DNA from: Streptomyces sp. NRRL S-37
Lineage (GTDB): Bacteria > Actinomycetota > Actinomycetes > Streptomycetales > Streptomycetaceae
NCBI RefSeq assembly: GCF_000721605.1
Contig: NZ_JOIZ01000010.1
Location: forward strand, 1-64,000
Reading direction: 5' to 3'
Length of the DNA: 64,000 nucleotides
Shown here: piece after piece, positions 8,396 to 16,861 of the stretch
How positions within the stretch are numbered: position 1 is the stretch's first letter
Layout of the letters: each line of letters begins with the position of its first letter
Translations under genes and position numbers: made by a program
Notes under the pieces: generated by a model
The model's database searches: none
Told to the model about the DNA's origin: nothing
What the model saw: the letters and a program-made list of their open reading frames with translations, nothing else

Positions 8396-9151
8396 TTGCC
8401 TTTTTCCCTGCACCAGGGCGACGCTCTGGCCGTTCTCTCCGGTCTCCCGGACGGCTGCGTCGACTCCGTCATCACCGACCCGCCGTACAACAGCGGCGGC
8501 CGAACCGCGAAGGAGCGCACCACCCGCTCTGCGAAGCAGAAGTACACCTCCGCCGATTCCAAGAACGACCTTGCCGACTTCACCGGCGAGAACATGGACC
8601 AGAGGTCCTACTCGTTCTGGCTGACGCAGATCATGACCGAAGCGCACCGCCTCACGAAGACCGGCGGGACCGCGCTGCTGTTCACCGACTGGCGTCAACT
8701 TCCCACGACAACGGACGCGATCCAGGCGGCCGGGTGGTTGTGGCGCGGTGTGCTGGCCTGGCACAAGCCGCAGGCCAGGCCCCAGAAGGGCCGGTTCACC
8801 CAGAACTGCGAATTCATCGTCTGGGCGTCGAAGGGACCGATCGACGGCTCCCGGAACCCGGTCTACCTGCCCGGCATGTATTCGGCTTCGCAGCCCTCGG
8901 GCGCGAAGCGCCAGCACATCACGCAGAAGCCGGTCGAGGTGATGCGCGAACTGGTCAAGATCAGCCCCGAAGGCGGCACGGTCCTCGACTTCTGCGCCGG
9001 CTCCGGCTCCACGGGCGTTGCCGCCCTGCTGGAAGGCCGGGACTTCATCGGCGTGGAGAAGACCGAGCACTACGCGTCGATCGCGGCCGACCGGCTCACC
9101 GAGACGATCCGCGCAACCCTCACGCAGGACGACATGGTTCTCGCAACCTGA
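8396..9151 (+). CDS. Site-specific DNA methyltransferase (N4/N6 type)
   Basis: Transfers a methyl group from S-adenosylmethionine to a DNA base amino group. The catalytic motif DPPYNSGG lies near residue 25 and the SAM-binding motif DFCAGSGSTG near residue 201; this order (DPPY first) is that of beta-class adenine/cytosine-N4 methyltransferases. IQAAGWLWRGVLAWHKP and HITQKPVEVMRELV are typical of the family. The TTG at 8396 follows AGGGG and gives the usual N-terminus (PFSLHQGDALAVL); an ATG at 8315 would add 27 unrelated residues. No restriction enzyme gene is adjacent, so it is an orphan enzyme that may protect the element from host restriction or mark its DNA. Confidence 0.88.
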   Translation: MPFSLHQGDALAVLSGLPDGCVDSVITDPPYNSGGRTAKERTTRSAKQKYTSADSKNDLADFTGENMDQRSYSFWLTQIMTEAHRLTKTGGTALLFTDWRQLPTTTDAIQAAGWLWRGVLAWHKPQARPQKGRFTQNCEFIVWASKGPIDGSRNPVYLPGMYSASQPSGAKRQHITQKPVEVMRELVKISPEGGTVLDFCAGSGSTGVAALLEGRDFIGVEKTEHYASIAADRLTETIRATLTQDDMVLAT

Positions 9152-9300
9152 GCCGCGTCCTCTCCTGCGACCAACGCAACCGGCTCCTCGCATAGCCGTC
9201 GGCGGAGTACCGCCGGAGCGGACATGCACCTTGCTGGGCGGCACGCGTGAAGTGCTTTCGCCCTTTCATCTTCCCTGACTAGTAGGAGGCTGAACTGCCA

Positions 9301-9951
9301 GTGCCCGAAACCACAAAGCCGTCTGACGATGGAGAGTTGGAGCCGGTTCGTATTCCGGATCCGCAGTTGGAGGGAATCGAGGCGAGCGTGCGGCGGCTTA
9401 TGGAGCAGTCGGCGCAACAGGCTCAGCAGCTCGACCACCTCGCATCCGCGCCGGCACCGAGTGGCTCGCCCTTCGCCGCATTCGGCATGCCGGGCCTCGG
9501 CGGGCCCCCGGCGCCCGCTCCGCCGGAGCCCCGCCCGATCCTGGAACTCGACGGGGAGGAACGGGAAGACGAACTCGACGCCTTGTCGGACTGGGTCGAC
9601 GACTTCTTCCTCCCGGTCTACGGGGCGGAGGTCACCACCGCGGCGCCCTGGTGCCTGCAGTGGCAGGATCACGACGACGTCGTGGCCTGGCTCCACGCCC
9701 TGTGGCTCGCCTACCAGCAGCACAAGGATCCCGAAGCCGGATTGAGCGGCCTGTTCGTGTGGCACCGCGACTTCCTCACGCACGCCGTTGCGGCCATCCG
9801 CGCGCCGGGCGGACCGCTGTCGGCCTGCATGACCTCCCCCGACCGGCCCGCGCACCGTCTCCTGCCCGGCCCGCCGCCGTCCGTGCGCACGGAAACGGCG
9901 GCCACGGCGGATGGCGCTGGCACTGCCGGGCCGGACGAGTCGGCGTCATGA
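9301..9951 (+). CDS. DUF4913 domain protein
   Basis: A 216-residue protein starting at GTG behind AGGAGG. Residues 1-90 are acidic and proline-rich. The C-terminal half (DFFLPVYGAEV, APWCLQWQDHDDVVAWLHALW, GLFVWHRDFLTHAVAAI) matches the tryptophan-rich DUF4913 fold common on Streptomyces plasmids. Its role is unknown. The ATG of the next gene overlaps its TGA, so the two are coupled. Confidence 0.7.
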   Translation: MPETTKPSDDGELEPVRIPDPQLEGIEASVRRLMEQSAQQAQQLDHLASAPAPSGSPFAAFGMPGLGGPPAPAPPEPRPILELDGEEREDELDALSDWVDDFFLPVYGAEVTTAAPWCLQWQDHDDVVAWLHALWLAYQQHKDPEAGLSGLFVWHRDFLTHAVAAIRAPGGPLSACMTSPDRPAHRLLPGPPPSVRTETAATADGAGTAGPDESAS

Positions 9952-10433
9952 ACGGGGGAGTGGGAGAGCCTGTCTTCGCCTTGAGCTTCGACCCTCGCGC
10001 ACTGACCGATCTCCTCCAGGCCCCCAGCGACATCCGCGACCTCACCCTCGCTTGTCTGCAGGAAGTCGTGAACGCGCAGCGCTTCGGGCTGCGCCTCGAC
10101 GGTGACCTGGAGGGATTCCGAAAGTTGTTCGTGGACTCCCGCAAGGACTGGCGCGTCGTCTATGGCGTCCGTCCGGCGCCTGCGGAATCCGTCCACCACA
10201 AGGAGATCCACGTCGTCGCGGTCCGGCCGCGTGCGGGCAACGACGTCTACGACGAGGTCGGCCGCCGCCTGGGGATGACCCGCCGGCCGCTGAGCGCCCG
10301 CACGCACGCGGCCCGCTCGCGCTCCCCGCAGCTGACCACCCGCGCTTCCGTGCCCCGGCCCGGTCCGCCGCCTACCGCACTGCCGGGTCTGTCCCGTCCC
10401 GCACACAACCCCGCGCCCCGTCCCACCCGCTGA
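9948..10433 (+). CDS. RelE/ParE-like protein with proline-rich tail
   Basis: A 161-residue protein. Residues 9-90 (FALSFDPRALTDLLQ, LRLDGDLEGFRKLFVDSRKD, WRVVYGVRPAP, IHVVAVRPRAGNDVYDEVGRRL) have the sequence pattern of the RelE/ParE toxin superfamily: a compact basic domain with a WRVVY strand and a final EIHVVAVRPR strand. The remaining 70 residues are Pro/Arg-rich. It is coupled to the DUF4913 gene by ATGA. No classical antitoxin is adjacent, so a toxin role is uncertain; the DUF4913 protein could be a partner. Confidence 0.55.
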   Translation: MNGGVGEPVFALSFDPRALTDLLQAPSDIRDLTLACLQEVVNAQRFGLRLDGDLEGFRKLFVDSRKDWRVVYGVRPAPAESVHHKEIHVVAVRPRAGNDVYDEVGRRLGMTRRPLSARTHAARSRSPQLTTRASVPRPGPPPTALPGLSRPAHNPAPRPTR

Positions 10434-10451
10434 GCGCACGGAGCGTCGCCT

Positions 10452-11150
10452 ATGCCTCCTCAGCCCGCGCCGACACCCATGCGGCGTGCGGTCACGCAGC
10501 TCGATCACCGCATCGAAGCGGTCACCGGCCACGACATCGACACCCTGTGGGCCTACCGCGACCGTGGCGTCCTCGACGAACCGCATGCCCAGATGGTCGA
10601 CCGGCACCGCACGCTGGCCAGCGCCCAGATCGGCGTCACCTTCTACCTCAAGCTGCTCAACCGGCTCACGAGCGGTGAATTCTCTGTCGACGGCGCCCTG
10701 TTCGTACGCATCGACCGCACCGTGGACCATCTGGCGGAAGCCACCGACGCGCGCGACGCCGCCGCGCAAAGGGTGCTCGCCGCCCTGGAGCCCATCGAGG
10801 CCGCCGCCGCAGCATCGATGCCCGACGGACCACCGCTTTCGACCGACGATCGGGCGGCACTGCTCGCCATCGCCGGCGGTGCCAAGCTTCACGAACACCT
10901 CCTGACCGGCCGGGCATCCGTGACCGCCGCCTCCGGCACCCGCATCTCCTATTGCCAGATGCAGAAGCTGGACCGCGCCGGCCTGATCGTCCGGGACACC
11001 AGCCACCCGGTTCACGCGGGCCAGCCCGTCTCCCTCACCGACGCCGGACGAGCCGCACTGCTCGACGCCCGCCGGACTCCCACGACGCATGCGCCGAAGA
11101 GCCCAGCTCGCCCCGGCGCATCGCCGTCCACTCCGGCGAAGCGGCGCTGA
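10452..11150 (+). CDS. Helical protein with C-terminal winged-helix-like part
   Basis: A 232-residue protein of unknown function. The first two thirds are helical (DRHRTLASAQIGVTFYLKLL, RTVDHLAEATDARDAAAQRV) and show the same pattern as the proteins at 12507, 12986 and 13440. The last third (LLAIAGGAKLHEHLL, ISYCQMQKLDRAGLIVRDTS, VSLTDAGRAALLDARR) reads like a winged-helix domain with a recognition helix and wing. It may be a DNA-binding regulator of the element. Start ATG at 10452. Confidence 0.55.
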   Translation: MPPQPAPTPMRRAVTQLDHRIEAVTGHDIDTLWAYRDRGVLDEPHAQMVDRHRTLASAQIGVTFYLKLLNRLTSGEFSVDGALFVRIDRTVDHLAEATDARDAAAQRVLAALEPIEAAAAASMPDGPPLSTDDRAALLAIAGGAKLHEHLLTGRASVTAASGTRISYCQMQKLDRAGLIVRDTSHPVHAGQPVSLTDAGRAALLDARRTPTTHAPKSPARPGASPSTPAKRR

Positions 11151-11167
11151 ACTCCACCGAAAGGCTC

Positions 11168-11908
11168 TTGTTGTCCCCCACCGAACCGGCGCCGGTCCGG
11201 AAGCCAATTCCCCAGGTCGACTTCGAGTTGGATGACCTCGACGCCGACGAGGAGAGGTACCTCGACTTCTACCGCAAGGTCGCTGTCCACGAGGACATGC
11301 TCGTCCCCCTCGCCGAGCACCACGACGGTCCGCACAGCTACTACGTGCTGTTCGACCGCACCGCCACCTGGAGCCCCGGCATGCCCCAGGTGCTGGCCAT
11401 TCATCTGCAACGGGACTACGAGAAGCAGACGTTCAGCTTTGAGCAGGCTCCGCTGCCGCTCTCCGCGATGGCGCAGTCCTGGCTCATCCACCGCGGCTGC
11501 CCGCACGACGCCATCGGCCTCGACCCCGAACTGGGCCCGCCTCCGGCGGACGAGGCCACGCGAGCATTGGAGCGACGCCTCGCAGGCGACGGCGACCACT
11601 ACACCATGAGCTACTCCTACACCAGCGACGACCCGGACGACATGGTCATTGTCGTGGTTCTGCGTGCCCTGGACGAGCAAGCCCCCAGCCCGTTCCGCGT
11701 GGTGGTCGAGGAGGTCGATACCGAGAGGTGGACGCACACCCTGCGGGAGGGCGGCTTCGACACGGCCGGTGAGGCCCTGCAGTGGTGCAACGACCGCCTC
11801 ACCGGCGAGGCCGACCCTCTCCCGTCAGTCCACCCGACAGCCACAGCCAGCTGCCCGGCCGGTGCCGCCAAGGCCCCTGCCCCGCGCCCGCCAGGCCGTT
11901 CACGCTGA
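11168..11908 (+). CDS. Conserved hypothetical acidic protein
   Basis: About 247 residues, acidic (VDFELDDLDADEERYLDFY, SYSYTSDDPDDMVIVVVL), with a proline-rich tail. I do not recognise a family. The start is uncertain: two adjacent TTG codons at 11168 and 11171 follow AAAGG. It overlaps no neighbour and begins 20 bases after the preceding gene, so it is probably co-transcribed with it. A strong hairpin at 11947 ends the unit. Confidence 0.5.
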   Translation: MLSPTEPAPVRKPIPQVDFELDDLDADEERYLDFYRKVAVHEDMLVPLAEHHDGPHSYYVLFDRTATWSPGMPQVLAIHLQRDYEKQTFSFEQAPLPLSAMAQSWLIHRGCPHDAIGLDPELGPPPADEATRALERRLAGDGDHYTMSYSYTSDDPDDMVIVVVLRALDEQAPSPFRVVVEEVDTERWTHTLREGGFDTAGEALQWCNDRLTGEADPLPSVHPTATASCPAGAAKAPAPRPPGRSR

Positions 11909-11946
11909 GCGCTCAGCCCCACGCGGGCGGCGCAACATAGCCGACG

Positions 11947-11971
11947 ATCGCCGGTTAGCCAAACCGGCGAT
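11947..11971 (+). terminator. Hairpin terminator
   Basis: ATCGCCGGTT (11947-11956) and AACCGGCGAT (11962-11971) are perfect inverted repeats with a 5-base loop. The hairpin lies 38 bases after the preceding stop codon. There is no T-run, as is usual in high-GC actinomycetes. Confidence 0.6.
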
Positions 11972-12055
11972 TCTCCGGACTCTTATACAGCCGCCGGGAC
12001 AACTCCCGCGGCCCCTTCCCCGCATTCCCTGTGCCTTCACGGAGGTTTCTTCCGC

Positions 12056-12409
12056 ATGCGCTCCACCCGAATTGCCATATCCGCGGCGATGCTCGGCGCG
12101 CTCGCGCTGCCGGCGCTGTCCGCCACGCCCGCCAGCGCCGCGACCGTACCCACTGCAGCAACCGCCGCCCCCGCCGTGAACTGCCACAACCTGCCGCCGC
12201 TCCCGTACGCGGTGCACGCCAGTGCCGTGACCATCCGGTCCAAGGCCAGCGCGAAGTCCACCGCGCTCGGCGTGCTCTACAAGCGCCACAAGTTCAGCGT
12301 GGCCAAGAAGAGCGGCAACTGGCTCTACATCACGGACAAGACGACCGGCGTCAAGGGCTGGGTCTCCGGCACGTACGTCTACCGCGACGTCCGCATGTGC
12401 CTGGACTGA
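12056..12409 (+). CDS. Secreted SH3-domain protein
   Basis: A 117-residue protein with a signal peptide (MRSTRIAISAAMLGALALPA, cleavage probably after ATPASA). The mature part is one bacterial SH3-like domain (VHASAVTIRSKASAKSTALG, KRHKFSVAKKSGNWLYITDK, GWVSGTYVY). Such domains bind cell-wall peptides. A GGAGG site precedes the ATG by 10 bases. It may act at the surface during mating or in wall targeting; nothing in the neighbourhood fixes the role. Confidence 0.7.
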   Translation: MRSTRIAISAAMLGALALPALSATPASAATVPTAATAAPAVNCHNLPPLPYAVHASAVTIRSKASAKSTALGVLYKRHKFSVAKKSGNWLYITDKTTGVKGWVSGTYVYRDVRMCLD

Positions 12410-12506
12410 CTGGAATCAGCACGCCTCGCTCAGTGGCCGAGGCGCTGAGTACGGCCGCCCCCTCGCATTCCCCAGGCATCGACCTTTCCAGAACAGGAGA
12501 TTCCTT

Positions 12507-12989
12507 TTGACCGACGGCATATCCGATGTGTCTGCGGATGTCGTGGGCGTGCTCACCCAACGGATCGAGGCCCGCTTCGACATGGGCATGGACCAACTGA
12601 AGGCCGCGGTCGCCGCCGCTCCGACCGCAAATCGCGACGCCACCGACGTCGTCAAGTGGCACGGCCTTCTCGTCGAGGCCCAATCCGTGCTGGAGCGCGC
12701 GGAGGACGACCTCCTCGCAGCCCTGCAGACCCAGCCCAGCGAGGTCGACGACCCGACGATGGGCTTCGCCCACCGGGTGAACGCGGCCGTCACCGCCCGC
12801 GACGGCCGGGCCATGGTCGTGCGATGGCTTCTCGACCCGGACGCTGCGGGGAAGAAGGACCTTGCCGCACAGCGTCTCGCCCGGCTTCGGCCCCGAACCG
12901 GGCCGGCGGTGCAGACCAGCGCCCCTAACCGGCCTGCGGGTACGGCCGCACCGGCGTCAGCGTGGCGGTCGGCAAGGTCCGCCCGATGA
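12507..12989 (+). CDS. Helical hypothetical protein (paralogue group member)
   Basis: A 160-residue, mostly helical protein starting at TTG behind AGGAG. The segment from VVKWHGLLVEAQSVLERAED to RVNAAVTARDGRAMVVRWLL follows the same pattern as three neighbouring proteins (10452, 12986, 13440): a helix with a conserved LA/LL, a variable loop, then an L-x-x-A-V/A-x-A/x-R-D/E segment. The tail is low-complexity. The next gene's ATG overlaps its TGA. Function unknown. Confidence 0.5.
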   Translation: MTDGISDVSADVVGVLTQRIEARFDMGMDQLKAAVAAAPTANRDATDVVKWHGLLVEAQSVLERAEDDLLAALQTQPSEVDDPTMGFAHRVNAAVTARDGRAMVVRWLLDPDAAGKKDLAAQRLARLRPRTGPAVQTSAPNRPAGTAAPASAWRSARSAR

Positions 12990-13429
12990 GCCGGGACAAG
13001 GCCAGCACCATGGACGGCGACCTGCAGAGGATCTTCGGGAACCCGGTACCCGAGCTGTACGAGGCGGCTGCCGGCCACGATGCCTCGCCCGCACTCGCCC
13101 GTGCCCTGGAACTGCGCTCGTTCCTGGCGCTCACCGAGGAACAGGTCGCCCGCGTCCGCGACCGCGTCCACGCCGACATGGACCCCGACCGCAACATGGA
13201 CGAACTGTCGGCGGACACGCTCCGCTTCGACGCCCAGTGGCTGGAAGCAGCGCTGGAGGCCCGCGACGGCTACCGCGCAGCCCTCGGCGAGCTGCTGCGT
13301 ACCATGCCCCCGCCTGCCCAGCAGGCCCGGCCCGTACGAACGGCGCACCTCAGGGCCACCGCCACCCTGCCCCCGTCTGCCGCCCCGGCGCCCCAGCGTG
13401 CAGGGGCGGCCCGGGTCCGCCGACCGTGA
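12986..13429 (+). CDS. Helical hypothetical protein (paralogue group member)
   Basis: A 147-residue protein coupled to the preceding gene by ATGA. It contains GNPVPELYEAAAG, then ALELRSFLALTEEQVARVRD and LEAALEARDGYRAALGELL, aligning in pattern with the proteins at 12507 and 13440. The tail is Pro/Ala/Arg-rich. An upstream GTG at 12962 is possible, but ATG at 12986 is preferred for its overlap with the previous stop. Confidence 0.5.
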   Translation: MSRDKASTMDGDLQRIFGNPVPELYEAAAGHDASPALARALELRSFLALTEEQVARVRDRVHADMDPDRNMDELSADTLRFDAQWLEAALEARDGYRAALGELLRTMPPPAQQARPVRTAHLRATATLPPSAAPAPQRAGAARVRRP

Positions 13430-13439
13430 AAGCCCTCGA

Positions 13440-13853
13440 TTGCCCCACCTCACGTCCACCGACATAGCCGGACGGATCGAGGACCTGTACGGCGCACCGC
13501 TCGCCGACCTCGAAGCCCACGCACAGGACCAGCAACCCGGCATGCTCTCCGCCCTGCTCGGCATGCACGACACCCTCGCCCTGGCCGAGCGCAGCATCGA
13601 CTTCCACCGCGAGCACCTTGCCCGGCTCATCCACCCCGAGCGGCAGATCGGCCCGCACGAGGTCTCCCACCTCCTCGACGGCACCCGCCGGCTCGCCGAA
13701 GCCGTCGCCGTCCGCGAGACCCACGCCAAGTCGGTCGCCGCCGTCCTGCAGAGCCTGGCCCGCATCCCGGCCCCGACCTCTGCCTCGCCGACTCCCACGC
13801 CGCCTGCCCCGGCCGCGCCCCTTGAGGCACAGAGCGCGGCGCACAGCCGCTGA
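13440..13853 (+). CDS. Helical hypothetical protein (paralogue group member)
   Basis: A 137-residue protein with GRIEDLYGAPLADLEAHAQ, LLGMHDTLALAERSIDFHRE and RRLAEAVAVRETHAKSVAAV, again the paralogue pattern. The LYGAPLADL segment mirrors FGNPVPELY in the protein encoded just upstream. The start is taken as TTG at 13440 with only a weak GTGAAAG site; it could start elsewhere. It lies 10 bases after the preceding gene. Confidence 0.45.
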   Translation: MPHLTSTDIAGRIEDLYGAPLADLEAHAQDQQPGMLSALLGMHDTLALAERSIDFHREHLARLIHPERQIGPHEVSHLLDGTRRLAEAVAVRETHAKSVAAVLQSLARIPAPTSASPTPTPPAPAAPLEAQSAAHSR

Positions 13854-13896
13854 CCCCCAGGCGATCCACCTTTCCTTTCACCCAGGAGTTCCTCCC

Positions 13897-14739
13897 TTGG
13901 CCATCACCGCTCTGCCCCCCGATGCCGACGCCGACATCGCCCGGGTCACCGAGGTCCTCGCCATGATCACCCCGCGCTGGAACGTGAGGATCCTGCTGGC
14001 CCTCTCCGGCCCGCCGCTGCGCTACAGCGAGCTGGCGGCCAAGGTGTCCTGGCTGCAGAACGGTCAGCTCCACCCCAAGCTCAAGGCGCTGTGCGACGCC
14101 GGACTCGTCGAACGCACCGAACACACCGCACGGCACGTGACCTACGGCCACACCGAGCGAGCCACTGCCCTGTTGCCGATCCTGCCGATGATCGTCACCT
14201 GGGCCGAGGAGCACTTGGAGAAGGCTGAGCGCCCGCTGGCCGCGATCGAGCAGATCGAGGACAGCCTCACCCTGCTCACCCGGCGCCACGCCGCCGCCAT
14301 CCTGTGGGTGCTCAAGTCGCGTGAGGAGGTCAGCGGCCGGGTTCTGGCCCGGATCGTGATGCCCAGCAGCGACTGGACCAACATCTATCCGCCGCTGCGC
14401 CAGCTCGTTGCCGACGGCCTGGTCGACACCGAGGGAAACGGCCGGCCCTACCGGCTGTCCGCCGCCGGCGACGGCCTGGGCCCCGTCCTCGGCACGCTGT
14501 CCGCCTGGGCCGCGGGGCAGCCCCTTGACCAGGCGGCCCGCCACCCCGTCTGGGGCCAGCTGCGGGCCAAGAGCGCGGCGAGGCCGTGGGTCAGCAGCCC
14601 ATCACGGCCGGCGCCCGCAGCGCTCCCACCCGCCCGCACGACCGGGGCCGGGCCGGCGTGGCACAGTCGCGACCTCTTCTCACACGCCGCGACCAGCCGC
14701 CCGACGGCGGCCCTCCCGATGGGAGGACCGCGCCGATGA
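13897..14739 (+). CDS. Transcription regulator with two HxlR-like winged-helix domains
   Basis: A 280-residue protein starting at TTG behind AGGAG. The first winged helix (ITPRWNVRILLALSGPPLRY, LAAKVSWLQNGQLHPKLKAL, CDAGLVERTEH) has the HxlR pattern, including W-N-V-R-I-L and the C-DAGLVER wing. A second, similar unit follows at about residues 120-200 (LLTRRHAAAILWVLKSREEV, VMPSSDWTNIYPPLRQLV, ADGLVDTEGNGRPYRL). Two domains in one chain would let a monomer bind like a dimer. The downstream single-domain regulator overlaps its stop (ATGA), followed by an MFS exporter (GTGA), so it probably controls that operon. Confidence 0.7.
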   Translation: MAITALPPDADADIARVTEVLAMITPRWNVRILLALSGPPLRYSELAAKVSWLQNGQLHPKLKALCDAGLVERTEHTARHVTYGHTERATALLPILPMIVTWAEEHLEKAERPLAAIEQIEDSLTLLTRRHAAAILWVLKSREEVSGRVLARIVMPSSDWTNIYPPLRQLVADGLVDTEGNGRPYRLSAAGDGLGPVLGTLSAWAAGQPLDQAARHPVWGQLRAKSAARPWVSSPSRPAPAALPPARTTGAGPAWHSRDLFSHAATSRPTAALPMGGPRR

Positions 14740-15251
14740 GCGCCTTCTTCACCCCTGCCGAGGCGCACCACGCCATCGACCTGCTGGCCTCGCATTCCCT
14801 GATCCGTCTGGTCACCGAAATCGATGACAACGGCGCCATACCGTCGCGACGGCTTGCCGGCACCCTGTCCGACCTCTCCACGCACCAACTGCGCAGCGCT
14901 ACCGACGCGGCCCGCGCCCACGGTCTCGTCCGGGTCGCGCCCGGCGCCGGTCTGGAACTCACGGACTCCGGAATGGAGCTGGCCGACCTGTACGACGCGC
15001 TAGCCCGGTGGGCGCGGCGTCACGCGGTCCCCGCCGCCGTTTGCGAGTTCAGCAGCCGTGTCCGGCATGTCCTCGGCCTGCTGGCACCATCGCTCATCCC
15101 CGAGAACGCCGACCACCCCGGACCCTTGCCCGACGTGCGCCCCATCAGTGTGGAGGCCGAGGTGGAACTGGCCCGTGCCCGCACGCTCCTGATCCAGTGG
15201 CTGGTTGGCAACTTGCAGGTGGCCAGGGCCGATCCCGAGCAGGCCGCGTGA
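14736..15251 (+). CDS. Winged-helix regulator
   Basis: A 171-residue protein with one winged-helix unit (LLASHSLIRLVTEIDDNGA, LAGTLSDLSTHQLRSATDAA, ARAHGLVRVAPGAGLELTDS) resembling the second unit of the regulator encoded just upstream. The C-terminal half is helical and may dimerise. It is coupled on both sides (ATGA upstream, GTGA downstream) and lies between the regulator and the MFS gene, suggesting joint control of efflux. Confidence 0.6.
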   Translation: MSAFFTPAEAHHAIDLLASHSLIRLVTEIDDNGAIPSRRLAGTLSDLSTHQLRSATDAARAHGLVRVAPGAGLELTDSGMELADLYDALARWARRHAVPAAVCEFSSRVRHVLGLLAPSLIPENADHPGPLPDVRPISVEAEVELARARTLLIQWLVGNLQVARADPEQAA

Positions 15252-16483
15252 GCGCAGCGGTCACACCCCGGCACGCACGCCACACTGCCGGGCTGATGAG
15301 CAGCATCTACCTGCCGCGCACGGCGGACGCGTTGGCGTTCGCGATGTCCACCTACGGCATCCCGCTGCTCGTCCTATCCACGACCCGCTCCGCCGCGCTG
15401 ACTGGTGCCGCCTTCACCCTGGAGTGGATCCCACGCCTGGCAGCGTTCGGGTGGGCTGGATCGATGGTCGACCGGCGCGGTGCCTCGGTGGTCTTCCACC
15501 TCGCCTCCATGGGGCGGGCGCTGGTTCTCGCGGTCGGCGGGATCCTGCTCTACCTCTACCCGTCCGGTGCCGTGGTGAGCGTGACGGTGATGACGCTGGC
15601 GGCGGCGACCGGTGTGCTTACCCAGTTCAGCTACGTGGCGGCCGAGACCGCAGGTGCCGCCGCCGGCCGCCGCGCGGGGCCTCGTGCTCACCGTGTCCAG
15701 GCCGTCCTGCTCGGCATCGACCAGACCGCGCCCCTGGCCGGACCGGCGCTCGCCGGCGTGCTGTTGCTCGCAGGTCCGCCGTCGATGCTCGCGGTGGTCA
15801 CCGTGCTCTCGCTGCTCGCCGCGATGCTCGCCCTGCGTACCCCGCCCTCGCCCGTCGTTCCGGCCCGCGCGCCGAAGGGGCGGCCCGGGGCGGGGCTGGT
15901 CACCGGGTGGCGCACCATCCGCGCGCTTCCCGCTCTCGGCTGGCTGGTGGCCGGGCTGACCCTGTCCAACCTGGCCACCGGCCTTCTCCAGGCCGCCGGT
16001 CCCGTGATCGTCGTCCAGCACTTCGGGCAGTCCACCACAGCCGTCGGCCTGGTGTGGTCCGCCGCAGCGGCGGCGACCCTCGTGGCCGTGACCATCTGCC
16101 GGTTCGCGTTGGACCGCCGGGGCCTGTGGCCCGTCGGAACCGCCTGCTCCGTCATCGCTTCACTCGCCTGTCTCGCCGCCGCCCTGGCCCCCGACTACCT
16201 GTCCTACCTGGTCATGGTCGCCGTCCTCATGGCAGCCGATGGCGGCCTGGCGGTCGTCCTGCGCACCCTGCGCTCCCGACTGATCCCCCCAGAGACGTTC
16301 GGCAGCACCCTGTCGGCCACCATCCTCATCCTCCTGCTGCCCTTCCCCGTCGCCGGCGTGCTCACCGCGCTCACCCCACCCGACGCGCTGGGCCACGTCA
16401 TCACCGCCTGCGCCGCCCTGCAAACCCTCGGCCTGTTCTGCGCCTTCGCCCGCCTGCGCACCGACCCCGCCCTGCGCACCTAG
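15248..16483 (+). CDS. MFS transporter
   Basis: A 411-residue membrane protein with about 12 hydrophobic segments in two halves. The loop after the second segment carries the MFS motif-A-like GSMVDRRG. It probably exports a small molecule by proton antiport. The GTG start overlaps the TGA of the winged-helix gene. With a second MFS gene at 18103 and an ATP-grasp ligase between them, it may belong to a small production or resistance unit. Confidence 0.8.
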   Translation: MSAAVTPRHARHTAGLMSSIYLPRTADALAFAMSTYGIPLLVLSTTRSAALTGAAFTLEWIPRLAAFGWAGSMVDRRGASVVFHLASMGRALVLAVGGILLYLYPSGAVVSVTVMTLAAATGVLTQFSYVAAETAGAAAGRRAGPRAHRVQAVLLGIDQTAPLAGPALAGVLLLAGPPSMLAVVTVLSLLAAMLALRTPPSPVVPARAPKGRPGAGLVTGWRTIRALPALGWLVAGLTLSNLATGLLQAAGPVIVVQHFGQSTTAVGLVWSAAAAATLVAVTICRFALDRRGLWPVGTACSVIASLACLAAALAPDYLSYLVMVAVLMAADGGLAVVLRTLRSRLIPPETFGSTLSATILILLLPFPVAGVLTALTPPDALGHVITACAALQTLGLFCAFARLRTDPALRT

Positions 16484-16509
16484 CGCGCCCCCGCCCGTGG
16501 AGAACCCTT

Positions 16510-16812
16510 ATGACCATCGCCGCCCTCGGGTCGCACCGAGCGACCGGCCGCACCATCACCGAGCAGTTCCACGCCTTCGACGCCCGCTACCCGCACGTAT
16601 ACCGCGCTCTGGAACGCATGGCCGACCGCCGCATGGCCGTCGGCGCCACCCGGGTCAGCCTCAAGGACCTTTTCGAAGACCTTCGCCGCCAACTCCCGTA
16701 CGGCGTTGCCGGGCTGAACAACAACTTCACCGCGCTCTACGCCCGCCGTCTGATCGACGACCACCCCCACTGGGCCCACGCGTTCGAGCTGCGCCGCCGC
16801 CGCGCCGCATGA
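16510..16812 (+). CDS. Small basic hypothetical protein
   Basis: A 100-residue protein (MTIAALGSHRATGRTITEQF, ERMADRRMAVGATRVSLKDL, LPYGVAGLNNNFTALYARRL). The pattern ...VSLKDLFEDLRRQLPYGVAG..NNN..ALYARRL.. resembles the small conserved proteins with a helical DNA-binding look seen on actinobacterial plasmids and phages. ATG at 16510. Function unknown. Confidence 0.55.
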   Translation: MTIAALGSHRATGRTITEQFHAFDARYPHVYRALERMADRRMAVGATRVSLKDLFEDLRRQLPYGVAGLNNNFTALYARRLIDDHPHWAHAFELRRRRAA

Positions 16813-16861
16813 GACACCCCCTTTTCCTGCCCTGCCGTCCCTCGAAACGGAGAATCCCCTC

